A DNA stretch of 34,489 bases from Gluconacetobacter aggeris (lineage in GTDB: Bacteria > Pseudomonadota > Alphaproteobacteria > Acetobacterales > Acetobacteraceae), in the NCBI RefSeq assembly GCF_014174395.1, contig NZ_JABEQD010000022.1, forward strand, positions 1-34,489, written 5' to 3'. The position numbers were made by a program, and so were the translations under genes. A model generated the notes under the pieces. It worked only from the letters and a program-made list of their open reading frames with translations. It ran no database searches and was not told the DNA's origin. Below, piece after piece: positions 20,867 to 30,467 of this stretch. Positions within the stretch are counted from its first letter, which is position 1. Every line of letters starts with the position of its first letter.

Positions 20867-20974
20867 GTATTTTCGCCGGAATGGCGATCGGAGGTGGAGG
20901 CTGTATGACTGCTGGGCCATCGCCGAGAGCACGAGGTGCCTGCACTCACCGTATTGCGACTGGCACCTAAACCC

Positions 20975-21004
20975 CGGGAGCGTGCCATGGCTGACACGCT
21001 CCCG
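20975..21004. terminator. 10-bp stem hairpin next to a stop codon
   Basis: CGGGAGCGTG (20975-20984) and CACGCTCCCG (20995-21004) form a perfect 10-bp stem with a 10-nt loop, directly after the stop of the minus-strand gene 21005-21325. There is no long T run, so it may be a stem-only terminator or a stabilising structure. Confidence 0.5.
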
Positions 21005-21325
21005 TTAACCAGCTCTGGACCGCTTGTTTATCTGCGACATATCATGCGAGGGTTGGCTATTCCCCCTCTCGTCCATCCGCGCGGCACATTGACGCCCCGC
21101 TTCCGTGAGGGCCAGATTTCGGCCGAACCCGGTAATCAAACCACGTTGGCGTAACGCTTCCTCTGTTCGCCCGGTACCCCCGGGCATTGGGCGGCCCTCG
21201 CAATGTGCCCATGGCGGCAAGCCCTTATAAAGGTCACGCAGGACGCGGGCCATCGCCGATGACGGCGATAGGCGGGGCTCCGTGGGACGGACGCCCCTGG
21301 TAATCCCGTCTATCGATTTACACAT
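21005..21325 (-). CDS. small hypothetical protein, possible winged-helix fragment
   Basis: The product is 106 aa. The part TEEALRQRGLITGFGRNLALTEAGRQCAAR has the helix-strand-strand pattern of a winged-helix C-terminus, preceded by a Pro/Gly-rich N-terminus. AGGTGGG precedes the ATG at 21325. The full HTH is not evident, so DNA binding is only a possibility. Confidence 0.45.
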   Translation of the reverse strand: MCKSIDGITRGVRPTEPRLSPSSAMARVLRDLYKGLPPWAHCEGRPMPGGTGRTEEALRQRGLITGFGRNLALTEAGRQCAARMDERGNSQPSHDMSQINKRSRAG

Positions 21326-21480
21326 TGCTTACCCACCTCATGCTTGCTGTGGCGCTTTTGCGCCATCAATGGTTAATAAAAAATAAATGTCCAAAATGTA
21401 AATGAGTGCAGTCAAGGTGATTTCGTTAATAAATAAGTAGCGTTCTTTTCGGGCAATTTCGCCCGTAAAAGAGGCTAATT

Positions 21481-22263
21481 ATGTCAGAGGCACTTCGTCC
21501 ATTCCTGGATGCAGTTGAAATAAACTATGGGCCAAAAATAGAAATCGGTCGATTCTTCCTGCAGCTTTCAGAGTCTGCTCGCCGTCTAGGCATATCGTGG
21601 CGGCTGGGACGCGACTTGACCCGGCTGGTTGAGGTCAATCGAAAAAATCTCGATACGTGGGAGCCACTTTCACCAATCTACGATCCGGCCATCTCGGATA
21701 TAAATCCGGGTAACATCATTTACGTGGAGGGACAGGCGGATGGAGAACCGGTCGTAACATTGATTTTACGCCGCTATGATTGGCCAACAAGCACGCTGCG
21801 TGAAGAATGGGAGTCCGGTCGCTTCGCCTATCGCGACCCGGCCACGCAAATGAGCCCAAATGAAAGGTGGACAGCCGCTGCGCCAATTGCAGCCGACATA
21901 GCAGGACGGGTCGTGTTCGCCGGCGGACTGTGGTGCCATCCTCATTATCGCCGCAAGCGGCTTCCGGGTCTGACCATCGGCATGATGAGAAGTATTTCGC
22001 TTGCGACGTGGGGACCGGATTTTACCATCGGCATGGTGGAGCGCGGTGCGTTGACCCGCGTGCTCTTACCCCTCTATGGCCATCCGGTCGTCCAGCCTGG
22101 GATGCGTATCGTCAGTCCCTGGCGTACTTTCGACTGCAACCTGATCTGGGAAACCCCGGAAGATCTGGCCCGCTACGTTCGGAGTAACTTACAGACTCCT
22201 CACGAGCCTGAGCAGGGGCATGGAACTGACGAACGTGTCCGACATACTGGTTCTCCAGGGTAA
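21481..22263 (+). CDS. hypothetical protein, possible acyltransferase-like
   Basis: The product is 260 aa. The segment VVFAGGLWCHPHYRRKRLPGLTIGMMRSISLATWG resembles the acetyl-CoA-binding core of GNAT acyltransferases (beta strand, basic turn, helix). The similarity is weak and seen by eye only. AAGAGGC precedes the ATG, and a CGGGC/GCCCG hairpin (about 21448-21463) lies in the leader. The 3' end overlaps the convergent gene 22189-23055 by 75 nt. Confidence 0.55.
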   Translation: MSEALRPFLDAVEINYGPKIEIGRFFLQLSESARRLGISWRLGRDLTRLVEVNRKNLDTWEPLSPIYDPAISDINPGNIIYVEGQADGEPVVTLILRRYDWPTSTLREEWESGRFAYRDPATQMSPNERWTAAAPIAADIAGRVVFAGGLWCHPHYRRKRLPGLTIGMMRSISLATWGPDFTIGMVERGALTRVLLPLYGHPVVQPGMRIVSPWRTFDCNLIWETPEDLARYVRSNLQTPHEPEQGHGTDERVRHTGSPG

Positions 22264-23055
22264 AAGCAGCCTCTCGTAGCGAGACCAGAATCTGGAACCA
22301 TCGGGGTGTGTGACCAGTGCCTCGATGAGTTCCAGACGTGGAGCCTGATCATGAGCCACGTTAAAATAGCTCCGCGTCGTAGGCAGCAGGTATCTGCCGT
22401 CGGGAAGGTCGCGTACGTCACGGCCAAGCAAGCTGTCGTAAGGCAGCTTGCCATATTTTCCATATGTCTGTGGCCATGCCTCGATCAGGCAACGATCCTG
22501 GCCAGGCATCCACGCTACTCCGCCGCCCCCAAACAGAGGATCTGCGGCGATCTGAGCGACATTATGGGCTCTGGCGTATCGCCGGGCCTTCTTCCACGTT
22601 TCGAACGCCATTCTCATGCTTGCCCTCTTCGGATCCCGCAGGCGGTCCAGCGACAGGCTTATGATAGCTGGAGAGTCCGAAGGCCCGTCTTCGTCGGGGG
22701 TGGCTTCCTGGAGGGTGCGCAAACGGGCAACAGCGTCATTGAGGTTATGAAGAACTTCCAGCGGCATGAAGGTCGTACCGGCACGTTCGAGGACGATGCG
22801 CTCTGGTGAATGATAGAGGAGAAGCTCCAGAACACGCTGCAGGCAAGGTCTTGGAAACAAGGCCTGCTGAAAGCGAACGCGTGTATAACGCGCAAATATC
22901 CCGATGGCAGCGAACCCGAGGTTCCGTATAGAGTAGGAAATCGGATCGAAGTCGTCGCCAAGATAGCCTATATATCTTAAGAATTCATTACTATTTTTTT
23001 TCAGATTCTGCCGTTTGGGCCAATTAACGCTTCCATGATTTCCCACTTCACGCAC
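22189..23055 (-). CDS. hypothetical protein (288 aa), possible PAS-like C-terminus
   Basis: The N-terminal half is helical and basic. The C-terminal half (DSLLGRDVRDLPDGRYLLPTTRSYFNVAHDQAPRLE, then DGSRFWSRYERLLLPW) recalls PAS-like sensor domains of alphaproteobacteria, but not strongly. A GTG start at 23055 is likely. It is convergent with 21481-22263 and their 3' ends overlap, which suggests they are inherited together. Confidence 0.5.
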   Translation of the reverse strand: MREVGNHGSVNWPKRQNLKKNSNEFLRYIGYLGDDFDPISYSIRNLGFAAIGIFARYTRVRFQQALFPRPCLQRVLELLLYHSPERIVLERAGTTFMPLEVLHNLNDAVARLRTLQEATPDEDGPSDSPAIISLSLDRLRDPKRASMRMAFETWKKARRYARAHNVAQIAADPLFGGGGVAWMPGQDRCLIEAWPQTYGKYGKLPYDSLLGRDVRDLPDGRYLLPTTRSYFNVAHDQAPRLELIEALVTHPDGSRFWSRYERLLLPWRTSMSDTFVSSMPLLRLVRSL

Positions 23056-23442
23056 TATGTTTTATTGTCGCAGGGTATGCGTGCCCCTTCAGGAAAGCGA
23101 GTCAGAACGTGGGGTGGGTCGCGCAGCGTCCTGGCTGGCCGGATGCGCCCGAGAAGGCGCAGCACGCCCTTCACAATGCGGAGCCGGCGTTCACAGCCCT
23201 GCAAAGAACCGCAATGGCCGACTCTGTGCGGCAGCAAACCAGACCGGCTGGATCCGACGGTCAGGCAGTAGGCCATTCTCCGCGAAAGCGGTAAATGGCA
23301 CGGCGCCAATGGGGTGATGCCGTATTCCTGATGTTCGCCACACCCCGATCGACCTTATGGTCCTTCAACGCGAAGGCCGGGGAAGGCATGCCGCCAGCGG
23401 GCCATCACCAGTTCCCGGCCGTCCATCTGATGAATCGCTTGT
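23056..23442. other. region upstream of the imu operon without a supported gene
   Basis: Open frames here overlap on both strands with skewed composition and no recognisable product. The only clear element is the LexA box at its right end. Confidence 0.4.
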
Positions 23443-23457
23443 GTTCTCTTTTTGTTC
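23443..23457 (+). promoter_or_regulatory. LexA (SOS) box of the imuA-imuB-dnaE2 operon
   Basis: GTTC-TCTTTTT-GTTC is an exact match to the alphaproteobacterial LexA consensus GTTC-N7-GTTC. It lies 45 bp upstream of the imuA ATG, so the operon should be induced by DNA damage through LexA cleavage. Confidence 0.85.
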
Positions 23458-23502
23458 CTGCTTATGATCCGCCCGATCCTGAGGGAGCGGGAGCGAGCGG
23501 CG

Positions 23503-24303
23503 ATGAACCAGCACACAGAGACGATGGAATTGCTGCGCGAGCAGATCGCGCGGATCGAACGCCGATCGAGGGTATCCGACCCAGCACGCCATCTCCGCAC
23601 CGGCCTGGCCGACGTCGATCGGCACCTCGGAGGCGGCCTGCCATCTGGCGTCGTGCATGAATTCTACGGCGCCGGCAGCGACCTGCGTGTGGCGGCCAAG
23701 CCATCACGCTTCATCGCCTCGATCCTGGCGGATACCGAGGGACAAATCGTCTGGATCTCCGGACGCTACCTGGATCTGCATCTGGCCGGCATCCGGGCGG
23801 CCGGACTGGACGTTGGCAAGGTGATCTGCATCGAGACCAGGCCCGAAAACGTGCCCGGTCTGTGTGAGGACATTCTGCGCGAGCGGACGGTGGAGGCCGT
23901 GGTGGCGGATCTGGACGTGCCGCTCTCGCTGACGGCGTCGCGGCGGCTCCAGCTCGCATCGGAGGCGGGCGGAACGACAGGCTTTCTGCTGCACCGAGAG
24001 TCCGCGCCGCCCGATACTGGCCGGCTGCCGCCAAGCGTCTGCCAGACCCGTTGGCGGGTTCGTGGAGAGCCCTGCGTTCTGCCGTTTTCTGCTCCGACCT
24101 CGCTTCCTGCCCTTGGTCCCGAGCGCTGGACGATCGAGCTGCAGCGTCAGCGCGGCGGCCGTCCCGCGTTCTGGTCCTGTGAGATTCCTCATCATGCCAC
24201 GCCGCATCATCTCCCTCTGGCTCCCGTTCTGGCACACGGACCTATGGCGCCGGCGCAATCCGGACGAGCCGGCCGGATCAGGACTGGCGCTGCATACGCA
24301 TGA
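23503..24303 (+). CDS. imuA: ImuA, RecA-like mutasome protein
   Basis: The product is 266 aa. It opens TMELLREQIARIERRSR and has the ImuA/SulA-like pattern RTGLADVDRHLGGGLPSGVVHEFYG, IVWISGRYLDLHLAGIRAAGLD and VVADLDVPLSLTASRRLQLASEAGGTTGFLLHR. The segment CQTRWRVRGEP and the RWTIELQRQRGG stretch near the C-terminus are usual for the family. ImuA works with ImuB and DnaE2 in SOS-induced translesion synthesis. The ATG at 23503 is preferred over upstream frames because the product then has the family's normal start. The 3' end overlaps imuB by 110 nt. Confidence 0.9.
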   Translation: MNQHTETMELLREQIARIERRSRVSDPARHLRTGLADVDRHLGGGLPSGVVHEFYGAGSDLRVAAKPSRFIASILADTEGQIVWISGRYLDLHLAGIRAAGLDVGKVICIETRPENVPGLCEDILRERTVEAVVADLDVPLSLTASRRLQLASEAGGTTGFLLHRESAPPDTGRLPPSVCQTRWRVRGEPCVLPFSAPTSLPALGPERWTIELQRQRGGRPAFWSCEIPHHATPHHLPLAPVLAHGPMAPAQSGRAGRIRTGAAYA

Positions 24304-25726
24304 TGGACGCCGGCATGTCGTGGCTGCGGCGGACCGCATTGCACGGGCGGCCGGGATCGTGCCCGGGATGGCGTTGACGCACGCGCGGGCGCTGGTTCCG
24401 GACCTGTCTACGCCCCTGCTCGATGCTGACGCCGATTCGGCTGCTCTCGAGCGCCTTGCCGAATGGTGTTTGTGGCTGTCGCCTCTGGTCGCGATCGATC
24501 CGCCCGATGGGATCTGGATCGACAGCACGGGATGCGATCACCTGCAGGGCGGCGAAGCCCCGATGCTCGATACGCTGGCCGGTCGTCTGGTGTCCCTGGG
24601 GCTGACCTGCCGCCTGTCTCTCGCCGATACGCCGGGCGCAGCGCATGCGCTTGCCCGCTATGGGCGGAATGACCGCATCATCCTGCCGGCCGGCGGCCAG
24701 GGTGCCGCATTGGCCGCGTTGCCGGTCGGAGGCCTGCGCCTGACCGGCCAGACGGAAGAAGGCCTGCAACGGCTCGGCCTGCGCACGATCGGCGCTCTCC
24801 AGGCCGCCCCGAGAGCGCCCCTGTCGCGACGTTTTGGTGCCGACCTGATGCGGCGTCTGGACCAGGCGATGGGCACCGTCTTCGAACCGATCCAGCCGCT
24901 GCGCCCGAGGGATGCGATTGCGCCGCGGCGCAGTTTCGTCGAGCCGATCGGGACGCCCGAGGCGATCGCCACGGTGATCGAGGTCCTGGTCGACGATGTC
25001 TCGCACGAGCTGGTGCGGAGAGGCGTGGGTGCCCGCCTGATTGATCTGGTATGCGAACGGGTGGACGCCTCGGTGCAGGTCTGCCGTGTTGGCCTGGCCG
25101 CGCCGGCTTACGAGCGCGCGCATATCGCCCGGCTGCTGAAGGAGCGAATCGAGACGATCGAGCCGGGATTCGGCATTGAGGCGATGCAGCTCGTCGTCAT
25201 CCGGAGCGAGCCGATCCCGGTCGACGGTCGTATGCGAGGGCTGTTGGCTGCGGACCACGGGGCGGAGGATCTTGGCTGCCTGATCGATCGACTGCGGAAT
25301 CGCGAGGGTATAGAGCAGATCTATCGCCTCGCTGAGGCCGGCTCACACCTCCCCGAGCGCACGCAGGTTCGGGTGGCGCTGCCCGACACGCGCGGGCGGA
25401 AAGCGAACCCGATTGCATGGCAATGGAGCGCCCAGCGCCCTGCCCGGCTGTTCTCTCCACCCGAACCAATCCAGGTGCTGAGCACGCTGCCGGCCGACCC
25501 GCCACGCCTCTTCGTGTGGCGCGGCGAGCGCCATCGGGTGCGGGCCGCGGATGGCCCGGAACGGATCCATGGAGAATGGTGGCACGACGCCGACGAATAT
25601 GGCGCCGTCCGCGATTATTGGGTCGTCGAGGACGATGAGGGATGCCGTTTCTGGCTGTTCCGCCATGGGGACGGGGCCCATGAATGGTCGGGCGACCTCA
25701 CCTGGTTCGTCCATGGGGTGCTCTGA
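24194..25726 (+). CDS. imuB: ImuB, inactive Y-family polymerase-like mutasome protein
   Basis: The product is 510 aa. It starts MPRRIISLWLPFWHTDLWRR, as ImuB/DinP-like proteins do. DinB-like palm and finger features follow (HVVAAADRIARAAGIVPGMALTHARAL, LCLWLSPLVAIDPPDGIWIDSTGCDHLQGGE), then helix-hairpin regions (LQRLGLRTIGALQAAPRAPLSRRFG). Family knowledge says ImuB lacks polymerase activity and bridges the beta clamp, ImuA and DnaE2. Its stop overlaps the start of the next small ORF (TGATG), consistent with one operon. The ATG at 24194 is chosen over an earlier in-frame start inside imuA. Confidence 0.9.
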   Translation: MPRRIISLWLPFWHTDLWRRRNPDEPAGSGLALHTHDGRRHVVAAADRIARAAGIVPGMALTHARALVPDLSTPLLDADADSAALERLAEWCLWLSPLVAIDPPDGIWIDSTGCDHLQGGEAPMLDTLAGRLVSLGLTCRLSLADTPGAAHALARYGRNDRIILPAGGQGAALAALPVGGLRLTGQTEEGLQRLGLRTIGALQAAPRAPLSRRFGADLMRRLDQAMGTVFEPIQPLRPRDAIAPRRSFVEPIGTPEAIATVIEVLVDDVSHELVRRGVGARLIDLVCERVDASVQVCRVGLAAPAYERAHIARLLKERIETIEPGFGIEAMQLVVIRSEPIPVDGRMRGLLAADHGAEDLGCLIDRLRNREGIEQIYRLAEAGSHLPERTQVRVALPDTRGRKANPIAWQWSAQRPARLFSPPEPIQVLSTLPADPPRLFVWRGERHRVRAADGPERIHGEWWHDADEYGAVRDYWVVEDDEGCRFWLFRHGDGAHEWSGDLTWFVHGVL

Positions 25727-25974
25727 TGGCGGAGGAGCTGAAGCCGGCAGATCCGGCCGAGATCGCGGACGCGCTCAGCCACGCGCTACGCTATGACGGC
25801 CGCCGGCGCGTGCATGACGCCGACGAGCTGATGGCCCGCATCGTCGCGGAGCGCCTGGTCGAACATCTTCGCCGCTGCGGCTTCCGTCTGGTGCGGTGCG
25901 GCACCGGCGCCGCCCTGCCCGATACCAGCCAGCATCGCCATCCGAACGCACACCCCCAGCCCGGCGATGGCTGA
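25726..25974 (+). CDS. small conserved-position ORF between imuB and dnaE2
   Basis: The product is 82 aa, helical in its first two thirds ([45 protein letters not shown]) and ending in a Pro/His-rich tail. The start overlaps the imuB stop by 1 nt and the stop overlaps the dnaE2 start by 8 nt, so it is translationally coupled to both. This suggests a role with the mutasome, but I recognise no domain. Confidence 0.7.
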   Translation: MAEELKPADPAEIADALSHALRYDGRRRVHDADELMARIVAERLVEHLRRCGFRLVRCGTGAALPDTSQHRHPNAHPQPGDG

Positions 25975-28900
25975 CAGCGCTGCCCCTTATGTCGAACTGC
26001 AGGTGGCGACCAATTTCTCCTTCTTACGGGGCGGGAGCCACCCGGACGAGTTATTCGGCCGTGCGGCCGCGCTCGGCTACGACACTCTGGGCGTGACCGA
26101 CCATAATTCGGTTGCCGGGATCATCCGCGCGCATGTGGCAGCCGAGGAACATGGCGTGCGCCTGGTCCCGGGCGTACGGCTCGACCTGACCGAGGGAACC
26201 GCACTCCTCGCCTATCCGACCGACCGGGCCGCCTGGGGCCGCCTGTGTCGTCTGCTGACGCTTGGTCACAAGCGGGGCGAGCGGCAGGTGTTCACGCTGG
26301 CTTGGGAGGACCTGGAGGCGGGCGGCGCCGGGCTCGTCGTCGTCCTGCTTCCCGATATGCCGGATTCCGAACTGACCCGCGCCTTGAGCCGTCTCGGGGG
26401 CCTGGAGCGGAAAGGCGGGATCGACAGCGCCTATCTTGGGCTGACCCTGCGTCGGCGCCCCGGGGATCTGGCGCGCCTTCAGGCACTGGCGGATCTCGCC
26501 GGCGGAGCGGGCGTGCCGACCGTCATGGTCGGCGACGTGCTCTACCACGACGCACAGCGCCATATCCTGCAGGATGTGCTGACGGCAATCCGGGTGGGAA
26601 CGCCGCTCGATCAGCTCGGGGCAGACCGTGAGCCCTTCCGAGATCGGCATCTGAAATCGCCGGACGAAATGGTGGCCCTTTACCGGGGATTTGAGCCAGC
26701 GCTCGCGGCCACGCGCACGATCGCCACGCGGTGCTGCTTCAGCGTGGCGGATCTGAAATATCAGTATCCGGCTGAGAGCGACGTCGCCGGCGAAGCCCCG
26801 CAGGCGACACTCACGCGCCTGGTCCGCGAAGCCTTGCCGCGCCGCTATCCTGTCGGCACGCCGAAGAACGTGCTGTCCCAACTCAAGCACGAGCTGGATC
26901 TGATCGGACGGCTGGAATACGCGCCCTATTTCCTGACCGTGAACGCGATCGTCCAGTACGCGCGCTCGCTCGGTATCGTCTGCCAGGGGCGCGGGTCGGC
27001 CGCCAATTCCGCGGTCTGCTATGTGCTGGCCATCACCGCGATCGATCCCGTCCGCAGCGGCCTGCTGTTCGAGCGGTTCGTGTCGGCCGAGCGAAACGAG
27101 CCGCCCGACATCGACGTGGATTTCGAAAGTGACCGACGGGAGGAGGTGATCCAGTGGATCTATCGGCGTTACGGGCGGAGCCACGCCGCTCTGTGCGCGA
27201 CGGTGATGCGTTACCAGCCACGCGGCGCGCTGCGCGAGGTCGGCAAGGTGCTCGGACTTGCGGAAGATCTGACCGCGCAGATGGCCAAGCATCTCGGCTC
27301 CGCGCTGGACGATCCGGACCTGCTGCAGGCCCGGGCACAGGAAATCAATCTCGACCTGAGCGATCGCCGACTTGCGCTGACGCTGCACCTGGCCCGCCAG
27401 TTGATCGGCTTTCCCCGGCAGCTCGGTACGCATCCGGGCGGCTTCGTGTTGACCCGCGATCGGCTCGACGAGTTGGTGCCGGTGCAGCCGGCCGCCATGG
27501 AGGACCGGCAGATCATCACCTGGGACAAGGATGATATCGACGTCCTGCGCTTCATGAAGGTGGATGTGCTGGGCCTTGGCATGCTGGGGTGCCTGCGCCG
27601 GAGTTTCGAGCTGCTCGACGACCGCTTCGGGATCAGGATGGATATCGCCAGCATTCCGCCCGAGGACGCCAGGACCTATACGATGATCTCCCGGGCGGAC
27701 ACGCTCGGCACATTCCAGATCGAGAGCCGGGCGCAGATGTCGATGCTGCCGCGCCTGAAGCCGAAGACCTTCTACGACCTGGTCGTGCAGGTGGCGATCG
27801 TCCGCCCGGGCCCGATCCAGGGCGATATGGTGCATCCCTATCTCCGCCGGCGCGAAGGACTGGAGGATCCCGATTGCCCTTCCCCGGCCCTGGAAGCCAT
27901 TCTCGGGAAGACGCTCGGCGTGCCCCTGTTCCAGGAACAGGCAATGCAGGTTGCGATCCACTGCGCCGGCTTCACGCCCGGGGAGGCGGATCAGCTTCGT
28001 CGCTCGATGGCGACCTTCAAATTCACGGGCGGTGTTTCGGTGTTTCGGGACAAGCTTGTGCAGGGGATGGTCGATCGGGGTTACGACCAAGCCTTCGCCG
28101 AGAGGACCTTCAGCCAGCTCGAAGGGTTTGGCAGCTACGGCTTCCCGGAGAGCCACGCGGCCAGCTTCGCACTGGTGGCCTATGCCTCGGCCTGGTTGAA
28201 ATGCCACCACCCCGATGTGTTCTGCGCCGCGCTTCTCAACAGCCAGCCGATGGGCTTCTACGCGCCGGCGCAGATTGTCCGGGATGCCCGCGAGCATGGC
28301 GTGGAGATCCGGGCGATCGACGTCAACCGGTCACGCTGGGATTGCACCCTCGAAGGCAGGCCGGGCAGCCCGCGACAATCGGTCCGGCTCGGCTTTCGCC
28401 TGGTGAAGGGACTTTCCAACGACCATGCGGCGCAACTTGTTGCCAACCGGACCTCGCCCTACGAGAGCGTGGATGACCTCTGGCGGCGGGCCGACATCTC
28501 GGTCTCGGCGATCGAGCGCCTTGCCGAGGCGGACGCGCTGCATAGCCTGGGGCTGAATCGACGCGCGGCACTCTGGGAGATCAAGGGGCTGGCCGATAGT
28601 CCGTTGCCGCTGTTCGCGGCCGCCGACGCACTGCGCAACCGGCCGGAGCCGGAAATTGCGGAGCCGATGTTCGTTCTGCCGGATCTCTCCGAGGGCGGGG
28701 AGGTTGTCGAGGATTACCATACCACTGGGTTGAGCCTCCGCCGGCATCCGGTGGCCTTTCTGCGCCAGGAACTGGCCAACCGCGGACTGACGTCATGTGG
28801 CGCCCTGGGCGCGCTGCGCGACGGGCGCCGCGTGTCGGTTGCCGGCATCGTGCTGATGCGGCAGCGCCCGGGCACGGCGAAGGGCGTCCTGTTCATGACG

Positions 28901-29140
28901 ATCGAGGACGAGACCGGCACGGCGAACCTGGTTGTCTGGAAGGACCGGATGGAGGCGCAGCGGAGGATTGTTGTCGGCGCCGCGATGGTCGCCGTGCACG
29001 GTTTGCTTCAGCGAGAGGGCGATGTCATCCATGTCGTCGCCGTGCGGTTCGAGGACCTCACGGCCGACCTCGGCAAGATCGGCCGGGAAGACGGCCCTGC
29101 TTCGGCCAGAATCCTCCAACGGGCTCGGGACTTCCGGTAG
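25967..29140 (+). CDS. dnaE2: DnaE2, error-prone DNA polymerase III alpha-like
   Basis: The product is 1057 aa, the normal length. The N-terminal PHP domain begins [21 protein letters not shown] and contains [12 protein letters not shown]. The polymerase core contains [14 protein letters not shown] and the catalytic acidic motif [20 protein letters not shown] (about residues 378-397). The fingers contain [20 protein letters not shown], followed by [27 protein letters not shown]. An OB-fold ([21 protein letters not shown]) lies near the C-terminus. DnaE2 with ImuA and ImuB carries out SOS mutagenesis. It is the third or fourth gene of the LexA-controlled operon. Confidence 0.95.
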   Translation: MADSAAPYVELQVATNFSFLRGGSHPDELFGRAAALGYDTLGVTDHNSVAGIIRAHVAAEEHGVRLVPGVRLDLTEGTALLAYPTDRAAWGRLCRLLTLGHKRGERQVFTLAWEDLEAGGAGLVVVLLPDMPDSELTRALSRLGGLERKGGIDSAYLGLTLRRRPGDLARLQALADLAGGAGVPTVMVGDVLYHDAQRHILQDVLTAIRVGTPLDQLGADREPFRDRHLKSPDEMVALYRGFEPALAATRTIATRCCFSVADLKYQYPAESDVAGEAPQATLTRLVREALPRRYPVGTPKNVLSQLKHELDLIGRLEYAPYFLTVNAIVQYARSLGIVCQGRGSAANSAVCYVLAITAIDPVRSGLLFERFVSAERNEPPDIDVDFESDRREEVIQWIYRRYGRSHAALCATVMRYQPRGALREVGKVLGLAEDLTAQMAKHLGSALDDPDLLQARAQEINLDLSDRRLALTLHLARQLIGFPRQLGTHPGGFVLTRDRLDELVPVQPAAMEDRQIITWDKDDIDVLRFMKVDVLGLGMLGCLRRSFELLDDRFGIRMDIASIPPEDARTYTMISRADTLGTFQIESRAQMSMLPRLKPKTFYDLVVQVAIVRPGPIQGDMVHPYLRRREGLEDPDCPSPALEAILGKTLGVPLFQEQAMQVAIHCAGFTPGEADQLRRSMATFKFTGGVSVFRDKLVQGMVDRGYDQAFAERTFSQLEGFGSYGFPESHAASFALVAYASAWLKCHHPDVFCAALLNSQPMGFYAPAQIVRDAREHGVEIRAIDVNRSRWDCTLEGRPGSPRQSVRLGFRLVKGLSNDHAAQLVANRTSPYESVDDLWRRADISVSAIERLAEADALHSLGLNRRAALWEIKGLADSPLPLFAAADALRNRPEPEIAEPMFVLPDLSEGGEVVEDYHTTGLSLRRHPVAFLRQELANRGLTSCGALGALRDGRRVSVAGIVLMRQRPGTAKGVLFMTIEDETGTANLVVWKDRMEAQRRIVVGAAMVAVHGLLQREGDVIHVVAVRFEDLTADLGKIGREDGPASARILQRARDFR

Positions 29141-29182
29141 CAGGATATCCAGCAATCGATCGCGTAGCGACCGAAAGGCCAA

Positions 29183-29449
29183 TCACTCGTCCCGGGCCGG
29201 AACATGCCCGGCCTCGTCAAGAAACTCGGGTTCGCCGTAATCTCCGGCTTCGACATCCACCGAGATGCGCACGAGCTGCGCGCCCGCGAAGCCGGTGTCG
29301 CCGGCGCGAATCCTTTCGATCTTGCGTAATCCATCACCGATAACTTTGCATTCGATGGCTGGAGCCGCTTCCAGGCGGTCAGGACCACGCTTCTGGCTCT
29401 TCCATCGATACGGCTGGAAAAGAATCTTTGTCTCGACCGAGGCTGTCAC
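29183..29449 (-). CDS. small SOS-linked hypothetical protein
   Basis: The product is 88 aa, soluble, with ETKILFQPYRWKSQKRG near the start and two strand-rich segments (AIECKVIGDGLRKIERI, GAQLVRISVDVEAGDYG). No family is recognised. The GTG at 29449 has AAAGGA upstream, and a LexA box sits 16-30 nt before it, so it is probably part of the SOS response. It lies downstream of the DUF5131 gene and convergent with dnaE2. Confidence 0.65.
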   Translation of the reverse strand: MTASVETKILFQPYRWKSQKRGPDRLEAAPAIECKVIGDGLRKIERIRAGDTGFAGAQLVRISVDVEAGDYGEPEFLDEAGHVPARDE

Positions 29450-29464
29450 GGGGGCGGTTCCTTT

Positions 29465-29479
29465 GTTCCTGGTATGTTC
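29465..29479 (+). promoter_or_regulatory. LexA-type box upstream of the 88-aa gene
   Basis: GTTC-CTGGTAT-GTTC matches GTTC-N7-GTTC. A further GTTC precedes it at 29457-29460. The site lies between the DUF5131 stop and the GTG of the 88-aa gene, in the position of a promoter for the latter. LexA sites work in either orientation. Confidence 0.65.
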
Positions 29480-29497
29480 TTATCACCACCAGATCCC

Positions 29498-30337
29498 TCA
29501 CCGCAACGTTGTCAGCGAACGAGGCGCAGGCATATGCTGCCAAACGCGGCCGTCCAACAGCCGGCCGGCACACTTCTTTCCGACGCGGATGCCGCTCGCG
29601 TCGTGCTCCCCCCATTGCTTGAAGAAGAATGCGGTTCCGGCCTCCTGAAACTCGTCGCGAAGGGTCCTGGCCGACGCGAGATCCATCGGGCGCGCGTGCG
29701 GCCCCGATTCACCGCCTACGATCGCCCAGTGAATCCCCCGGAGCCCCTCGAGATGGCCGAGCCGACCGAACTTCCGCAACGTGGCGTCCTGGTCGACCCA
29801 TCGTGCCCAGCGGAAGGTCAGCGGGCCGAGCAACGGTTCAATGCTGAGGAAACGCAGCGCAGCCGGGATTGCAGTTAGATGGGGGACATTCCGATCCGCC
29901 TCCGCCTGGTTGCAGACCGTCGCTCCCAACCACACGTTCGGCCATGGCGCTTCCAGCCAGGATGGCGGGAGCATTCCTGAGATGTTTTGCGGCCGCTTCG
30001 TCAGGAGCAGCCAGTCCAACCACGGCGTCGCATCGATGAGATTCCAGAGATCGATCCGCCAGTCAGCCGGCAGCTGGTTGTCAAACACGTCCGCAAGGCT
30101 CGCGCAGAACACGCGCGCGCGCTTCCCCGAGCCCTGCGCCTCCCGGTTCCAGCGCAAAGGCAGGTTCCAGTTCTTCTCAGAGGTGCGGCGGCGTTTGCCT
30201 GCCCATAGATCTGGGTGCCCAGCACGTTTCGCCCACCCTTCAGCATAGCAGTAATCGCAAGCTGGGCTAATCTTCGTGCAGCCTACCCACGGATTGAAAG
30301 TGTGATCTGTCCATTCGATCCCCGAATTCGTTCCCAT
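29498..30337 (-). CDS. DUF5131 (phage Gp37/Gp68-like) protein
   Basis: The product is 279 aa. It starts GIEWTDHTFNPWVGCTKISP with the cysteine cluster CTKISPACDYCYAE, then FCASLADVFDN, WLLLTKRPQNI, NVWLGATVCNQAEADR, LRFLSIEPLLGPL, IVGGESGPHARPM and FFFKQWGEH. These are the hallmarks of DUF5131/Gp37Gp68 proteins. The CxxxxxxCxxC arrangement suggests an iron-sulfur, radical-SAM-like enzyme, but the reaction is unknown. Such genes are common in phages and near SOS genes. The 88-aa SOS-linked ORF lies downstream on the same strand. Confidence 0.85.
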   Translation of the reverse strand: MGTNSGIEWTDHTFNPWVGCTKISPACDYCYAEGWAKRAGHPDLWAGKRRRTSEKNWNLPLRWNREAQGSGKRARVFCASLADVFDNQLPADWRIDLWNLIDATPWLDWLLLTKRPQNISGMLPPSWLEAPWPNVWLGATVCNQAEADRNVPHLTAIPAALRFLSIEPLLGPLTFRWARWVDQDATLRKFGRLGHLEGLRGIHWAIVGGESGPHARPMDLASARTLRDEFQEAGTAFFFKQWGEHDASGIRVGKKCAGRLLDGRVWQHMPAPRSLTTLR

Positions 30338-30467
30338 TGAAATCTCTCGATCAAAAGAAGCATGTCGTATTTTCGCCGTCTCTATTCTGGCAGGGCGGCA
30401 GAGATCGGAGAGAGCAGATCACCTCTGTAACTCCCCGAACCCCGGCTACCGGCGGCAGCCTCGCCAG

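Noticed and set aside
20985-20996. TGTCAGCCAT-like sequence in the hairpin at 20975-21004
   Set aside because: It arises from the loop and stem bases of a terminator-like hairpin; no gene start or remaining tag bases are present.
24278-25258. Long antisense frame within imuB
   Set aside because: Same artefact as above; imuB is clearly recognised on the other strand.
25967-25977. dnaE2 starts ATGGCTGACAG and overlaps the previous stop just like the array tags
   Set aside because: The similarity ends after 11 bases, the ACG-ACC half is absent, and the residues fit a normal DnaE2 N-terminus. Chance or ordinary overlap.
26051-28297. Very long open frame antisense to dnaE2
   Set aside because: Codon-bias artefact of high GC; His/Arg/Gln-rich with no domains, and dnaE2 is unambiguous.
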